Source: Massilia litorea (lineage in GTDB: Bacteria > Pseudomonadota > Gammaproteobacteria > Burkholderiales > Burkholderiaceae_D). Taken from it: a stretch of 64,000 nucleotides of DNA. The notes under the pieces are model-generated. The model was given only the letters and a program-made list of their open reading frames with translations, searched no databases and was not told the origin of the DNA. The translations under genes were made by a program, and so were the position numbers. The stretch is taken from assembly GCF_015101885.1 (NCBI RefSeq), contig NZ_CP062941.1:2294001-2358000 (forward strand), read 5' to 3'. The number at the start of each line of letters is the position of its first letter. Position 1 is the stretch's first letter. Positions 1-12,427 of this stretch are shown here, in pieces.

Positions 1-1
1 G

Positions 2-100
2 CTGCAGACCTTGCGCATCCAGTTCCTGCGCAAGCCCTATACGCTGGGGGCGCTGACCAACGCCATCTCGCTGGCGCTGGACAAGGCGGCCAGTTCCTAG
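2..100 (+). CDS. C-terminal end of a response-regulator receiver domain (partial)
   Basis: Only the last 32 codons are in the window, ending in TAG at 98-100. The translated tail contains FLRKPYTLGALTNAI, the usual end of a CheY-like receiver domain: the conserved Lys-Pro pair followed by a short helix. The gene therefore most likely ends in a phosphoacceptor receiver domain and could be either a stand-alone response regulator or the C-terminus of a hybrid kinase; the upstream part is not visible. It converges on the pullulanase gene with a gap of about 12 bases and no obvious terminator between them. Confidence 0.6.
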   Translation: MQTLRIQFLRKPYTLGALTNAISLALDKAASS

Positions 101-112
101 GCGCCGCCCGGC

Positions 113-2848
<2,736 letters not shown>

Positions 2849-2856
2849 TTTAAAGG

Positions 2857-2888
2857 ATGCCGGATATCGTACTCACGATATCCGGTAT
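2857..2888. other. Near-perfect 14-bp-arm stem-loop between the POT transporter and pulA
   Basis: Arms 2857-2870 and 2875-2888 pair with a single mismatch around a 4-base loop; the core arm is CCGGATATCGT. It lies just downstream of the transporter stop codon and immediately upstream of the pulA start. No T-tract follows on the minus strand, so a classical terminator is unlikely. It could be an mRNA-processing or stability hairpin, or an operator. Confidence 0.6.
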
Positions 2889-2899
2889 TCGAGCCTGCA

Positions 2900-4510
2900 T
2901 CAGGCCTTGACGGCCGCCGGTGCCTGCGCAGTCTCGTTGCTGCGATAGTGGTCGACCATCCTGTAGCGCTTCGCGTACAAGCCGAACGCGATCGCGGCCA
3001 GCAAGGCAAAGGCCGCGAAGAAGTACATCTGGAAGGCGATCAGGCCCAGGCCCGAGTCGCGGATCCTGCCCAGCACGGCGTCGTTCTTGACGGCCGCGTT
3101 GACGACCAGCACCCACAGGTTGCCGACCGTGACGGCCAGGCTCCACAGGGCCATGATCGCGCCCTTCATCGAGGCCGGGGCCTGGCTGTAGGCGAATTCG
3201 AGGCCGGTGGCCGAAACCAGCACTTCGCCCATCGTCAACAGCGCATACGGCAGGATCTGCCAGGCCATCGAGGTCGGGGTGCCGGCGTCCATCGAGACCT
3301 GGATGGTGCCGATCACCAGCCAGGACAGGGCCGAGAAGGCGATACCGGCCGTCATGCGGCGCAGCGGCGTCGGCGTGAAGCCGATCTTCTGCAGCATCGG
3401 GAACAGCACCAGGTTGTTGAAGGGGATGAGCAGCATGACCAGCAGGGGATTCAGGGCCTGCATCTGCGCCGGCAGCAGCGTGAACTCGTTGCCGAAGATG
3501 GAGAAGGTCGTGATCATCGAATTGGCCTGCACCACCCAGGTCGAGGCCTTCTGGTCGAACAGCGACCAGAAGGGCGTGACCAGCGAAAACACGATCAGGA
3601 TGCGCAGCACCGCGCGCACGCCGTCGACCGCCTCGTCCGGATGCAGGCCGCGCGCACGCTCGAGCTGCATCGAAGTGCCGATGCCGCCGAAAGCGAGCAG
3701 CAGCACCAGGGCCGTGCAGGCCGCGATCACGAAGCCCCATTGCGGCGTCATCGCCAGCGACAGCACGGCACCCGCCACGCCGGCCATGGCGACGGTGAGG
3801 CCGGGACGCCCTGCGCCCGGCGCATGCGCGAGCAGGGCGCTCTTCGCCACGCGCGTGAACGAATGCGGCGAGGCCGCGGCGGGCGGCACGTGCACGTACT
3901 TGCGGCGGCCGCTCCACAGCACCATGGTGGCGATGAACATCATCACGCCGGGGATGCCGAAGGCCACCGCAGGCCCGTAGTTTTTCAGGAACAGCGGCAT
4001 CAGCAGCGAAGCGAAGAAGGAACCGAAATTGATGATCCAGTAGAAGGCGTCGAAAACGAGCTTCGCTTTTCCCTTGTTGGTCTGGTCGAACTGGTCGCCC
4101 ACAAACGATGCGACCAGCGGCTTGATGCCGCCCGAGCCGAGCGCGATCAGGCCCAGGCCGAGGTAGAAGCCCTTGACGTTGTCCTCGAAAATGGCAAGGC
4201 AGGCGTGGCCCGCGACGTAGACGAGGCTGAGCCAGAACACGGTGTTGTACTTGCCGAAGAAGCGGTCGGCCAGCCAGCCGCCCAGCAGCGGGAAGAAGTA
4301 GACGCCGATGACGAAGGTGTGGAACACGTGCTTGGCTTCGCCCGTGCGCTCGGACTCCGGCAAGAAGAGCAGCAGGGTCGAAATCAGGAAGGGCGTGAGG
4401 ATGTTGCGCATCCCGTAGAACGAGAAACGCTCGCAACCTTCGTTGGCGATGATGTAGGGGATCTGGCGGGGCATGCGTCCGCTGGTGGCGGTCGTCGTCG
4501 GCTGGCTCAT
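2900..4510 (-). CDS. POT/PTR2-family proton-dependent oligopeptide transporter
   Basis: Inner-membrane proton symporter of the POT family (di/tripeptide uptake in characterised members). The 536-residue product has the N-terminal E-x-x-E-R motif (NEGCERFSFYGMR), the PTR2 loop GGWLADRFFGKYNTVFW and the second family motif FYWIINFGSF, spread over about 12-14 hydrophobic segments. The ATG at 4510 is chosen because AGGA lies 6 bases upstream; an in-frame TTG at 4531 would add seven residues. The neighbouring glucan-degrading genes and the shared, probably sugar-responsive upstream region are odd for a peptide transporter. Substrate cannot be read from sequence, so a role in sugar or nucleoside-like substrate uptake is only a possibility. 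Confidence 0.88.
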   Translation of the reverse strand: MSQPTTTATSGRMPRQIPYIIANEGCERFSFYGMRNILTPFLISTLLLFLPESERTGEAKHVFHTFVIGVYFFPLLGGWLADRFFGKYNTVFWLSLVYVAGHACLAIFEDNVKGFYLGLGLIALGSGGIKPLVASFVGDQFDQTNKGKAKLVFDAFYWIINFGSFFASLLMPLFLKNYGPAVAFGIPGVMMFIATMVLWSGRRKYVHVPPAAASPHSFTRVAKSALLAHAPGAGRPGLTVAMAGVAGAVLSLAMTPQWGFVIAACTALVLLLAFGGIGTSMQLERARGLHPDEAVDGVRAVLRILIVFSLVTPFWSLFDQKASTWVVQANSMITTFSIFGNEFTLLPAQMQALNPLLVMLLIPFNNLVLFPMLQKIGFTPTPLRRMTAGIAFSALSWLVIGTIQVSMDAGTPTSMAWQILPYALLTMGEVLVSATGLEFAYSQAPASMKGAIMALWSLAVTVGNLWVLVVNAAVKNDAVLGRIRDSGLGLIAFQMYFFAAFALLAAIAFGLYAKRYRMVDHYRSNETAQAPAAVKA

Positions 4511-4593
4511 GGCGCATCCTGAAATGGACAAGACGCGATCCTATGACGCCGTTGGGGTCTTTGCAACTAAAAAAATCAGCTCATCCAGAGGCT

Positions 4594-4610
4594 TCGTAGT
4601 TTTGCTACTT
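4594..4610. promoter_or_regulatory. Candidate HexR-type operator in the divergent promoter region
   Basis: The dyad GTAG-TTTTG-CTAC (4596-4608) lies between the divergent transporter and alpha-glucosidase genes. It resembles the TGTAGT-type palindromes I recall for HexR in betaproteobacteria, and a HexR domain is encoded just downstream in the glucokinase fusion. The assignment rests on the dyad plus gene context only. Confidence 0.4.
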
Positions 4611-4667
4611 CATCCTGAGGAAGTACAACTGTTAATTTTATTTAAGTCTTTGAATGTAAAGGAAATA

Positions 4668-4682
4668 TGCATGAAAAATGCA
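4668..4682. promoter_or_regulatory. Perfect 5-bp-arm inverted repeat upstream of the alpha-glucosidase gene
   Basis: TGCAT-GAAAA-ATGCA, about 70 bases before the glucosidase start, in an AT-rich stretch (4620-4725) that stands out from the GC-rich surroundings and probably holds the promoter. Binding protein unknown. Confidence 0.35.
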
Positions 4683-4751
4683 GCTGGGTGCAGATTGTAA
4701 AATTGAAAAAGCTGCTGTATATTGCGTAAAAACCACCAACCGGACCTCGTC

Positions 4752-6380
4752 ATGACCCAGACCTCCACGCACAACAATGACTGGTGGCGCGAAGCCATCA
4801 TCTACCAGGTGTACCCGCGCAGCTACCTCGACACGAACGGCGACGGCGTGGGCGACATCCCCGGCATCACCGCGAAGCTCGACTACATCGCGAGCCTGGG
4901 CGTGAACATCGTCTGGCTGTCCCCTTACTTCAAGTCGCCGATGAAGGACTTCGGTTACGACATCTCCGACTACTGCGACGTCGATCCGCTGTTCGGCACC
5001 CTGGCCGACTTCGACGCGATGGTCGCCAAGGCGCATTCGCTCGGCCTGAAAATCATGATCGACCAGGTGATGGCGCACACGGCCGATGCGCACCCGTGGT
5101 TCGCCGAGAGCCGCTCCAGCCGCGACAACCCGAAGGCCGACTGGTATGTCTGGGCCGACGCTGCCCCGGACGGCAACCCGCCGAACAACTGGATGTCGGT
5201 CTTCGGCGGCTCCGCCTGGCAGTGGGACACGCGCCGCAAGCAGTACTACATGCACAACTTCCTGGTCAGCCAGCCGCAACTGAACTTCCATAACCCGGAC
5301 GTGCAGAAGGCCCACCTGGACGCGCTGCGTTTCTGGCTCGAGCGCGGCGTCGACGGCGTGCGCATGGACGCGTGTAACTACCACTTCCACGACACCCAGC
5401 TGCGCAGCAATCCGCCGGCGACCACCCGCGACACGGCCTCGGTCACCGACGTCAACCCCTACGGCATGCAGTCCCACATCTACGACAAGACGCGTCCGGA
5501 AAACATCGCCTTCCTGCAGCAGATCCGCGCGCTGCTGAACGAATACAGCGCCGTCTCGATCGGCGAAGTCGGTGCCGACGACGCCCTGGCCTGCATGGCC
5601 GAGTACACGGCCGACGGCGACAAGCTGCACATGGCCTACAGTTTCAACCTGCTCACGCCGCAGTTCACGGCCGCGCACATCCGCACCCAGGTCGAGGAAT
5701 TCGAAGCGCGCGTCAAAGGCGGCTGGGCGTCCTGGTCGGTCGGTAACCACGATGCGATCCGCGTCGTCACGCGCTGGCGCGGCGAGGATGCGCCAGTGGC
5801 GTTCGCGGCGATGGTGCTGGCGATGCAGCTGTCCCTGAAAGGCACGCCTTGCCTGTACCAGGGCGACGAACTGGCGCTGCCGGAAGCGGATGTGCCGTAT
5901 GAACTGCTGCAGGACCCGTACGGCATCACCTTCTGGCCGGAATTCAAGGGCCGCGACGGCTGCCGCACCCCGATGCCGTGGACGAATGCCGCGCCCAACG
6001 CCGGCTTCACCACCGGCACGCCCTGGCTGCCGGTCGCGGTGCCGCATCTTGCCGCGTCCGTGTCGCAGCAGGAGTTCGACTCCGCATCGGCCTTGAACGC
6101 GGCGCGCCGCATCATCCACTGGCGCCAGAAGCTGCCGCAGCTGACCCGTGGCGACATCTCCTTCTTCGATGCGCCGGAGCCGGTGCTGGCGCTGCGCCGC
6201 ACGCTCGATGGAGAGCCGACCGTGCTGGCCGCCTTCAACCTGTCGAACGCGCCGGTAACGATAGCCTGGCCGGAGACGGCGGGCGCGCACGACCTGGAAG
6301 GCCACGGCCTGCCGGGCGAAGCGGCAAACGGCCGCGTCACGCTGCCGGCTTACGGCGCCTGGTTCGGTACGCTCGCCTGA
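4752..6380 (+). CDS. GH13 alpha-glucosidase (oligo-1,6/alpha-1,4-glucosidase type)
   Basis: Cytoplasmic glycoside hydrolase releasing glucose from short alpha-glucans. The 542-residue product has no signal peptide and begins a typical (beta/alpha)8 barrel with WWREAIIYQVYPRSY. Region V reads QPQLNFHNP, the nucleophile Asp is in GVRMDACN (about residue 206), the acid/base Glu in SIGEVGA (about 272) and the third Asp in VGNHDAIR (about 333). ATG 4752 is taken as the start because it precedes the conserved N-terminus; an in-frame TTG at 4722 is less likely. The stop overlaps the next start (TGATG), so the glucose released here and the glucokinase that phosphorylates it are translationally coupled. 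Confidence 0.92.
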   Translation: MTQTSTHNNDWWREAIIYQVYPRSYLDTNGDGVGDIPGITAKLDYIASLGVNIVWLSPYFKSPMKDFGYDISDYCDVDPLFGTLADFDAMVAKAHSLGLKIMIDQVMAHTADAHPWFAESRSSRDNPKADWYVWADAAPDGNPPNNWMSVFGGSAWQWDTRRKQYYMHNFLVSQPQLNFHNPDVQKAHLDALRFWLERGVDGVRMDACNYHFHDTQLRSNPPATTRDTASVTDVNPYGMQSHIYDKTRPENIAFLQQIRALLNEYSAVSIGEVGADDALACMAEYTADGDKLHMAYSFNLLTPQFTAAHIRTQVEEFEARVKGGWASWSVGNHDAIRVVTRWRGEDAPVAFAAMVLAMQLSLKGTPCLYQGDELALPEADVPYELLQDPYGITFWPEFKGRDGCRTPMPWTNAAPNAGFTTGTPWLPVAVPHLAASVSQQEFDSASALNAARRIIHWRQKLPQLTRGDISFFDAPEPVLALRRTLDGEPTVLAAFNLSNAPVTIAWPETAGAHDLEGHGLPGEAANGRVTLPAYGAWFGTLA

Positions 6381-8230
6381 TGGGCAACGCGCCCGACGCC
6401 GAGAAATTCGAGCGCACCGCGTTCGCCGACGGCCCGCGCCTGCTGGCCGATATCGGCGCCACGCACGCGCGCTTCGCACTGCAGACGGCGCCCGGCACCT
6501 TCCGCCATGTGGCCGTGTTGAAGTGCGAGGAGTTCGACGGTGTCGATTCGCTGGTGCGCTTCTACCTGCGCGACCACCTCGACCTGAACCTGCAGCACGC
6601 CGCCTTTGCGGTGGCCAATCCCGTCAACGGCGACCAGGTACGCATGACGAACCGCGCCTGGGAATTCTCGACCGAGGCGGTGCGGCGCGAGCTGGGCCTG
6701 TCGACGCTGCTGGTGGTGAACGATTTCACGGCGCTGGCGATGGCCATTCCCGTGCTGCTGCCTGCCGACCTGCTGCAGGTCGGCGGCGGCAAGCCGGCGG
6801 CGAATGCCGTCATCGGCGTGCTGGGGCCGGGAACGGGCCTCGGCGTCTCGGGCCTGATTCCCACGAGCGACGGCTTCGTCACCCTGGGCAGCGAAGGCGG
6901 CCACGTGAACTTCGCGCCCGGCGACGAGCGCGAGTTCGCGATCCTGCGGCACGCCTGGCGCGCCTGGCAGCACGTGTCGAACGAACGCCTGATTTCCGGG
7001 CCCGGCATGGAATTGATCCATGAGGCGCTGGCCTTGCGCAATGGCGTGCAGGCCCCAGGCCGTACGGCCGCCGACATCCTGGCCGCGGGCCTGGATGAAA
7101 ACGATGCCCTGTGCATCGAGGTGCTGGAAGTCTTCTGCGGCATGCTGGGCGCCGCGGCGGCGAATCTCGCCGTGACCCTGGGCGCCTTCGGCGGCATTTT
7201 TATTGGCGGCGGCATCGTGCCGCGCATGGGGGAGTGGTTCGCACGCTCTCCCTTCCGCGCGCGCTTCGAGGCCAAGGGACGCTTCTCGCACTACCTGGCC
7301 GACATTCCGACCTATGTCATCACGACGCCGAACCCCGCCTTCCACGGGGTCGCGACCATCCTCTCCGAACACCTGCGTGGCCGTAGCGGCGCCAACACGC
7401 TGATGGACCGCATCAAGGGGCTGCGCCACGAGCTCACGCCCGCCGAGCAGCGCGTGGCGACGCTCGTGCTCGAGCAGCCGCGCCTGGTGCTGAACGAACC
7501 GATCGCGGATATCGCGCGCGGCGCGGAAGTCTCGCAGCCGACCGTGATCCGCTTCTGCCGCTCGCTCGGCTTCCTCGGCCTGGCCGATTTCAAACTGAAG
7601 TTCGCGAGCAGCCTGACCGGTGCGATCCCGGTGCGCCACAGCCAGGTGAGGAACAGCGACAGCACGCATGACCTGTCGGCGAAGGTGATCGACAACACCG
7701 TGTCGGCGATTTTGAAATTCCGCGACGGGCTCGACGTGCACACGCTGGACCGTGCGATCGAGCTGGTGAGCCGCGCACGCCGGGTCGAGTTTTACGCGCT
7801 GGGCAATGCGCGCGTGGTGGCGCTCGACGGCCAGCATAAATTCTTCCGCTTCCGGATTCCGACCGCGCTGTACGGCGACTCGCACCTGTTCGCGCTGGCG
7901 GCGGATCTGCTCGGGCCGGGCGACGTGGTGATCGCGATCTCGAATTCGGGGCGCTTGCCGGAGCTGCTGCAGGCGGTCGACATCGCCCGTTCGCGCGGCG
8001 CCGACGTCATCGCCATCGGCAACAGCCAGTCGCCGCTCGCACGCAAGGCCAGCGTGTGCCTGGCGGTCGATCACGCCGAGGACAGCACTGTGTTCCTGTC
8101 GATGATTTCGCGGATCCTGCAGCTGCTGTTCATCGACATCATGGCGGTGGGCTTGTCGGTCGATGCGCATAATGGGCGAGAAGGCGACGTCGAGCAGCGC
8201 AGGCTCTTGATTTCACACCTGGACAGTTGA
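6380..8230 (+). CDS. glk: Bifunctional glucokinase / HexR (RpiR-family) transcriptional regulator
   Basis: A 616-residue fusion. Residues about 19-335 are a proteobacterial glucokinase: phosphate-binding DIGATHARF near 24, and GPGTGLGVSGL followed by GSEGGHVNF around 150-180. Residues about 341-415 form an RpiR-type helix-turn-helix (EVSQPTVIRFCRSLGF), followed by a SIS sugar-phosphate-binding domain to about 600 (IAISNSGRLPELLQ). This architecture is known from Burkholderiales as bifunctional glucokinase/transcriptional regulator. The kinase makes glucose 6-phosphate; the HexR part is expected to sense a downstream Entner-Doudoroff intermediate and repress sugar genes. The start ATG overlaps the glucosidase stop by one base. 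Minus-strand readings over the same DNA are shadows. Confidence 0.95.
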   Translation: MGNAPDAEKFERTAFADGPRLLADIGATHARFALQTAPGTFRHVAVLKCEEFDGVDSLVRFYLRDHLDLNLQHAAFAVANPVNGDQVRMTNRAWEFSTEAVRRELGLSTLLVVNDFTALAMAIPVLLPADLLQVGGGKPAANAVIGVLGPGTGLGVSGLIPTSDGFVTLGSEGGHVNFAPGDEREFAILRHAWRAWQHVSNERLISGPGMELIHEALALRNGVQAPGRTAADILAAGLDENDALCIEVLEVFCGMLGAAAANLAVTLGAFGGIFIGGGIVPRMGEWFARSPFRARFEAKGRFSHYLADIPTYVITTPNPAFHGVATILSEHLRGRSGANTLMDRIKGLRHELTPAEQRVATLVLEQPRLVLNEPIADIARGAEVSQPTVIRFCRSLGFLGLADFKLKFASSLTGAIPVRHSQVRNSDSTHDLSAKVIDNTVSAILKFRDGLDVHTLDRAIELVSRARRVEFYALGNARVVALDGQHKFFRFRIPTALYGDSHLFALAADLLGPGDVVIAISNSGRLPELLQAVDIARSRGADVIAIGNSQSPLARKASVCLAVDHAEDSTVFLSMISRILQLLFIDIMAVGLSVDAHNGREGDVEQRRLLISHLDS

Positions 8231-8234
8231 GAAA

Positions 8235-8379
8235 CGTAGGGTGGGCACTTGTGCCCACGCGGTCTGACATGTGCGTCGATGCGGCTTCAACACCATCGCT
8301 CACGCGCGCGAAAAAATGTCGGTACTCGTTTCGACTGCTTCATGGTTCGACCGCGTGGGCTCAAGAGCCCACCCTGCGT
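8235..8379. repeat. Inverted pair of REP elements (REPIN)
   Basis: The first element (8235-8263) reads GTAGGGTGGGCAC-TT-GTGCCCACGCGG; the second (8350-8379) is the same type in opposite orientation, CCGCGTGGGCTC-AA-GAGCCCACCCTGC. Each folds into a GC hairpin, and the pair encloses about 86 bases of unique sequence. It fills the convergent space between the glk-hexR fusion and the lipoprotein gene and may also act as a transcription barrier, since no separate terminator is seen. Confidence 0.85.
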
Positions 8380-8422
8380 CATGCGTCCGTTAACGATGTT
8401 GTCGATTTCGCGTCGCGCAACA

Positions 8423-8884
8423 TCAATCCGCCGATTTGGTCTCCACCCGCCGAATCCCGCGCCGCCACTCGTCGAGCGATACCACCGTATCGTTCGCCGT
8501 GTCGTCCACCAGAATCTGCTCGCCCGTTTTCGCCACCAGAAAACTCTCGCGCCGCTGCACCTTGTCCGCACGGTTCTCGACAAAACTCAGCTGCCAGTAC
8601 GACATGCCGTTGATGACGCGCGGTGTCGGGTCGTCTTCGATCACGGCCCCGTGCGCCTTGCCGCGCGAGCGCTTTTCGATGTCCTGCGACCAGGCCTTCA
8701 CTTCCGGCAACGCCAGCAGTGCGGCCATCGCCTGTTCGCGCGTGACGGCCGGTTCGGCCTTCTGCTGCACGATGGGCTTGGCCGGCTGCGGCGGCGCGGC
8801 CGGCGGCTGCCTGTCCTTGCAGCCGGCAAGCAGGGCCGCGGCCAGCAGGGAGAAACTCAGCAACTGTGCGCCGCGTGAAATCAT
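8423..8884 (-). CDS. Hypothetical lipoprotein
   Basis: The 153-residue product starts with a lipoprotein signal peptide (LLSFSLLAAALLAGC; lipobox LAGC, Cys about residue 21), a Pro/Ala linker and a small C-terminal domain of unknown family containing SYWQLSFVENRADK and SFLVAKTGEQILVDD, which suggests a beta-rich fold. It is likely anchored to a membrane leaflet facing the periplasm. The start ATG at 8884 has GAGG 8 bases upstream, so longer upstream readings are rejected. It stands alone between a REP pair and a divergent DUF5329 gene. Confidence 0.7.
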   Translation of the reverse strand: MISRGAQLLSFSLLAAALLAGCKDRQPPAAPPQPAKPIVQQKAEPAVTREQAMAALLALPEVKAWSQDIEKRSRGKAHGAVIEDDPTPRVINGMSYWQLSFVENRADKVQRRESFLVAKTGEQILVDDTANDTVVSLDEWRRGIRRVETKSAD

Positions 8885-9025
8885 GATGGAACCTCGTGGA
8901 AAACGTGCGGCCATACTAGCCGATGTGTAGATGCCGGGCAATCTCGGCATGCCGGCCTGACGGACGCTTCCCGGTGTGGGTGCTAGACTCGTCGCATGTT
9001 CGTTTGCCACCCCGGAGGAAACACG

Positions 9026-9403
9026 ATGACCGTATTTCGATTTGCGGGCGCCATGCTGCTGGTCGCCACCCTGCACGGCGCGGCGCTTGCGGCGCCGGAA
9101 CCGAAGGCGCAGGCCGAGATTGCGCACCTGCTCGACTACGTGGCGACGCCGGGCTGCCAGTTCAACCGCAACGGCAGCTGGCACGACGGGTCGGAGGCGC
9201 GTGCGCATCTGCAGAAGAAGTACGACTACCTCGTCAAGCGCGACCTGGTCACGAACGCGGAGTCGTTCATCGAGCGTGGAGCGACGCAGAGCAGCATGAG
9301 CGGCAAGCCGTATCTCGTGAAGTGCGGGGGAGGGAAGGCGGTGGCCAGCGCGGTGTATATGAAGGAGGAGTTGAAGCGGTTTCGGGGGAAGGCGAGCCAG
9401 TAA
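9026..9403 (+). CDS. DUF5329-family secreted protein
   Basis: The 125-residue product has a signal peptide (MTVFRFAGAMLLVATLHGAALA) and a short conserved domain that matches what I recall of DUF5329: AEIAHLLDYVATPGCQFNRNG, HDGSEARAHLQKKYDYL, and a late YLVKCGGGK. The two cysteines around GCQF and VKCGG could form a disulfide in the periplasm. ATG 9026 is preceded by a strong GGAGG 8 bases upstream; the in-frame ATG at 8996 lacks one. Function unknown. It is monocistronic and divergent from the lipoprotein gene. Confidence 0.75.
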   Translation: MTVFRFAGAMLLVATLHGAALAAPEPKAQAEIAHLLDYVATPGCQFNRNGSWHDGSEARAHLQKKYDYLVKRDLVTNAESFIERGATQSSMSGKPYLVKCGGGKAVASAVYMKEELKRFRGKASQ

Positions 9404-9436
9404 ATCGTGCGCCGGTCCCGGGCAGTGTTTTCACGC

Positions 9437-9502
9437 GAACGGTTTGCAGCCGCACATGCGTGGGCATGCCCACGCGGATGCTAGCCCAACTGCAAACCGT
9501 TC
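9437..9502. repeat. Solitary REP palindrome inside a larger inverted repeat ending in a coding sequence
   Basis: The perfect 18-base palindrome GCGTGGGCATGCCCACGC (9458-9475) is the REP core. It is enclosed by a second, perfect 13-base inverted repeat, GAACGGTTTGCAG (9437-9449) against CTGCAAACCGTTC (9490-9502). The right arm is the 3' end of the UPF0158 gene (codons for ENGLQ). The same 18-base palindrome recurs beside the RAYT gene at 55409-55426. Confidence 0.85.
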
Positions 9503-9900
9503 TCCTCGCACCACCCCGCCAGCACCGCCCGCGTCTGCGCCTCGCGGAAGTCATGCCAGCGCTCCGTCAGGCCACGCTCCTCGACCAGTTCGCTGAAATG
9601 GCGATACGCATCCGAACGCTTGAACATCTGGCGTACGCGATCGGCATCGTCAGCCATCGCTGCGTCGGCGAAATCGAACACCAGTTCCAGCCCGAGATCG
9701 AGCTCGCTCATGTGTGGCACGGAAATGTAGCGCTCCGAGGTATCGATATCGTCCGGCAGGGACGCCAGTTCCCCATCGACCATCTCCGAGCGGATGTGCA
9801 CCTGGCCCGTATCGAGGGATACCCAGGCTTTGTCCGGGGTTCCCGGCTCCGACACAATCAATACCGCATCCTCGAGGTCTTCCGCATTCACGACAGGCAT
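9481..9900 (-). CDS. UPF0158-family protein
   Basis: The 139-residue acidic cytoplasmic protein matches the UPF0158 family: an N-terminal stretch with VSLDTGQV, SLPDDIDTSERYISVP, then FVFDFADA-like and the C-terminal HFSELVEERGLTERWHDFREAQTRAVLAGWCEENG. The function of the family is unknown. The start is ATG 9900 with GGGAG 7 bases upstream; a longer reading to 9993 would run through the groEL terminator and is rejected. The last codons form one arm of an unusual inverted repeat with a REP element. Confidence 0.8.
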   Translation of the reverse strand: MPVVNAEDLEDAVLIVSEPGTPDKAWVSLDTGQVHIRSEMVDGELASLPDDIDTSERYISVPHMSELDLGLELVFDFADAAMADDADRVRQMFKRSDAYRHFSELVEERGLTERWHDFREAQTRAVLAGWCEENGLQLG

Positions 9901-9917
9901 CGCAATCTCCCAAAAGT

Positions 9918-9951
9918 AAAAGCCCGCAAGGCGCGAACCGTGCGGGCTTTT
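9918..9951 (-). terminator. Rho-independent terminator of groES-groEL
   Basis: Stem AGCCCGCA/TGCGGGCT with a 12-base loop and A/T runs on both sides, 42 bases beyond the groEL stop on the minus strand. The T-rich flanks allow termination in both directions, but no plus-strand gene needs it. Confidence 0.85.
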
Positions 9952-9992
9952 CAAACTGCAGCAGGGCGCCGGCGAACCGGCGCCCAAGGACA

Positions 9993-11642
<1,650 letters not shown>

Positions 11643-11674
11643 TTATTTCTCCGAGAGATATTCTGAGGGGAGGA

Positions 11675-11965
11675 TTACTTGACCAGCACGGCCATGATGT
11701 CTTCTTCGCGCATCACCAGCAGTTCCTGGCCGTCGACCTTGACGGTCTGGCCCGAGTACTTGCCGAACAGGACGCGGTCGCCAACCTGGACTTCCAGTGC
11801 ACGCAGCGTGCCGTTGTCCTGGACTTTGCCATTGCCGACGGCGAGGATCTCGCCCTGGTCCGGCTTCTCGGCGGCTGCATCAGGGATGATCAGGCCGGAG
11901 GCAGTCTTGGTTTCCTGGTCGAGACGCTTCACGATAACGCGATCGTGCAGAGGGCGAAGGTTCAT
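11675..11965 (-). CDS. groS: Co-chaperonin GroES (Hsp10)
   Basis: The 96-residue lid of the GroEL chamber is of standard length. It begins [20 protein letters not shown] and contains the mobile-loop region [19 protein letters not shown] and the C-terminal [30 protein letters not shown]. The start has a strong AAAGGAG six bases upstream. It is the first gene of the groES-groEL operon; CIRCE and the promoter lie 90-145 bases upstream. Confidence 0.98.
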   Translation of the reverse strand: MNLRPLHDRVIVKRLDQETKTASGLIIPDAAAEKPDQGEILAVGNGKVQDNGTLRALEVQVGDRVLFGKYSGQTVKVDGQELLVMREEDIMAVLVK

Positions 11966-12053
11966 GCAAAACTCCTTTATTCAGTGGTTTGGACTAGCTT
12001 TGTTTGCGTTGATTGCCGCGTCGCATACTGCGCCGCAGCTTTGAAAGAGGTTG

Positions 12054-12080
12054 TTAGCACTCTCATCTAACGAGTGCTAA
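12054..12080 (-). promoter_or_regulatory. CIRCE operator (HrcA binding site)
   Basis: A perfect TTAGCACTC-N9-GAGTGCTAA inverted repeat directly downstream of the groES -10 box, where HrcA blocks transcription in unstressed cells. Confidence 0.97.
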
Positions 12081-12108
12081 TTATAGGGACGACATCAGGG
12101 TATTTCAA
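12080..12108 (-). promoter_or_regulatory. groES promoter with overlapping sigma70-like and sigma32-like boxes
   Basis: Read on the minus strand: TTGAAA, a 17-base spacer, then TATAAT, which is near consensus for sigma70. The same bases also give CTTGAAA, 14 bases, then CCCTATA, close to the heat-shock sigma32 pattern. The operon thus seems to combine basal, sigma32 and HrcA/CIRCE control; use of both factors is inference. Confidence 0.8.
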
Positions 12109-12427
12109 GCGGCGATGTTGCAAAATAAATTGCAAGAGCTTGTTTTGCCTCAACTGCCGGGATGACGCGGCAGCTTGCTGGGCCGTGGCCGGCGCAGGTA
12201 CGGAGCGGAGAGACTAGCACCGATGCCAAGACGGCTGACGCACTGTTGGTGGGGAATTGATCGGTGTCAAACGAGGGGATGGAAGGCGATAAGGACTGCG
12301 CTTCCGGATATGCAGGCGCAGCGCTGCTACCGAAATGCAGCCAGATAAGCCTTGCCGCGCGCGGCTACCCGCCGCGACGCTATACACTGTGGTCCCCGCC
12401 GGGCAGGGCGCAGGCTGTGCTCTCCTG
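12109..12427. other. Non-coding stretch between groES and the zapB-like gene
   Basis: No supported gene. It contains TTGCAA-N6-TTGCAA (12118-12135), just upstream of the groES -35 box, and a CTGCCG/CGGCAG dyad (12154-12173). The remainder up to the zapB-like promoter shows no recognisable RNA gene or repeat. Confidence 0.5.
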
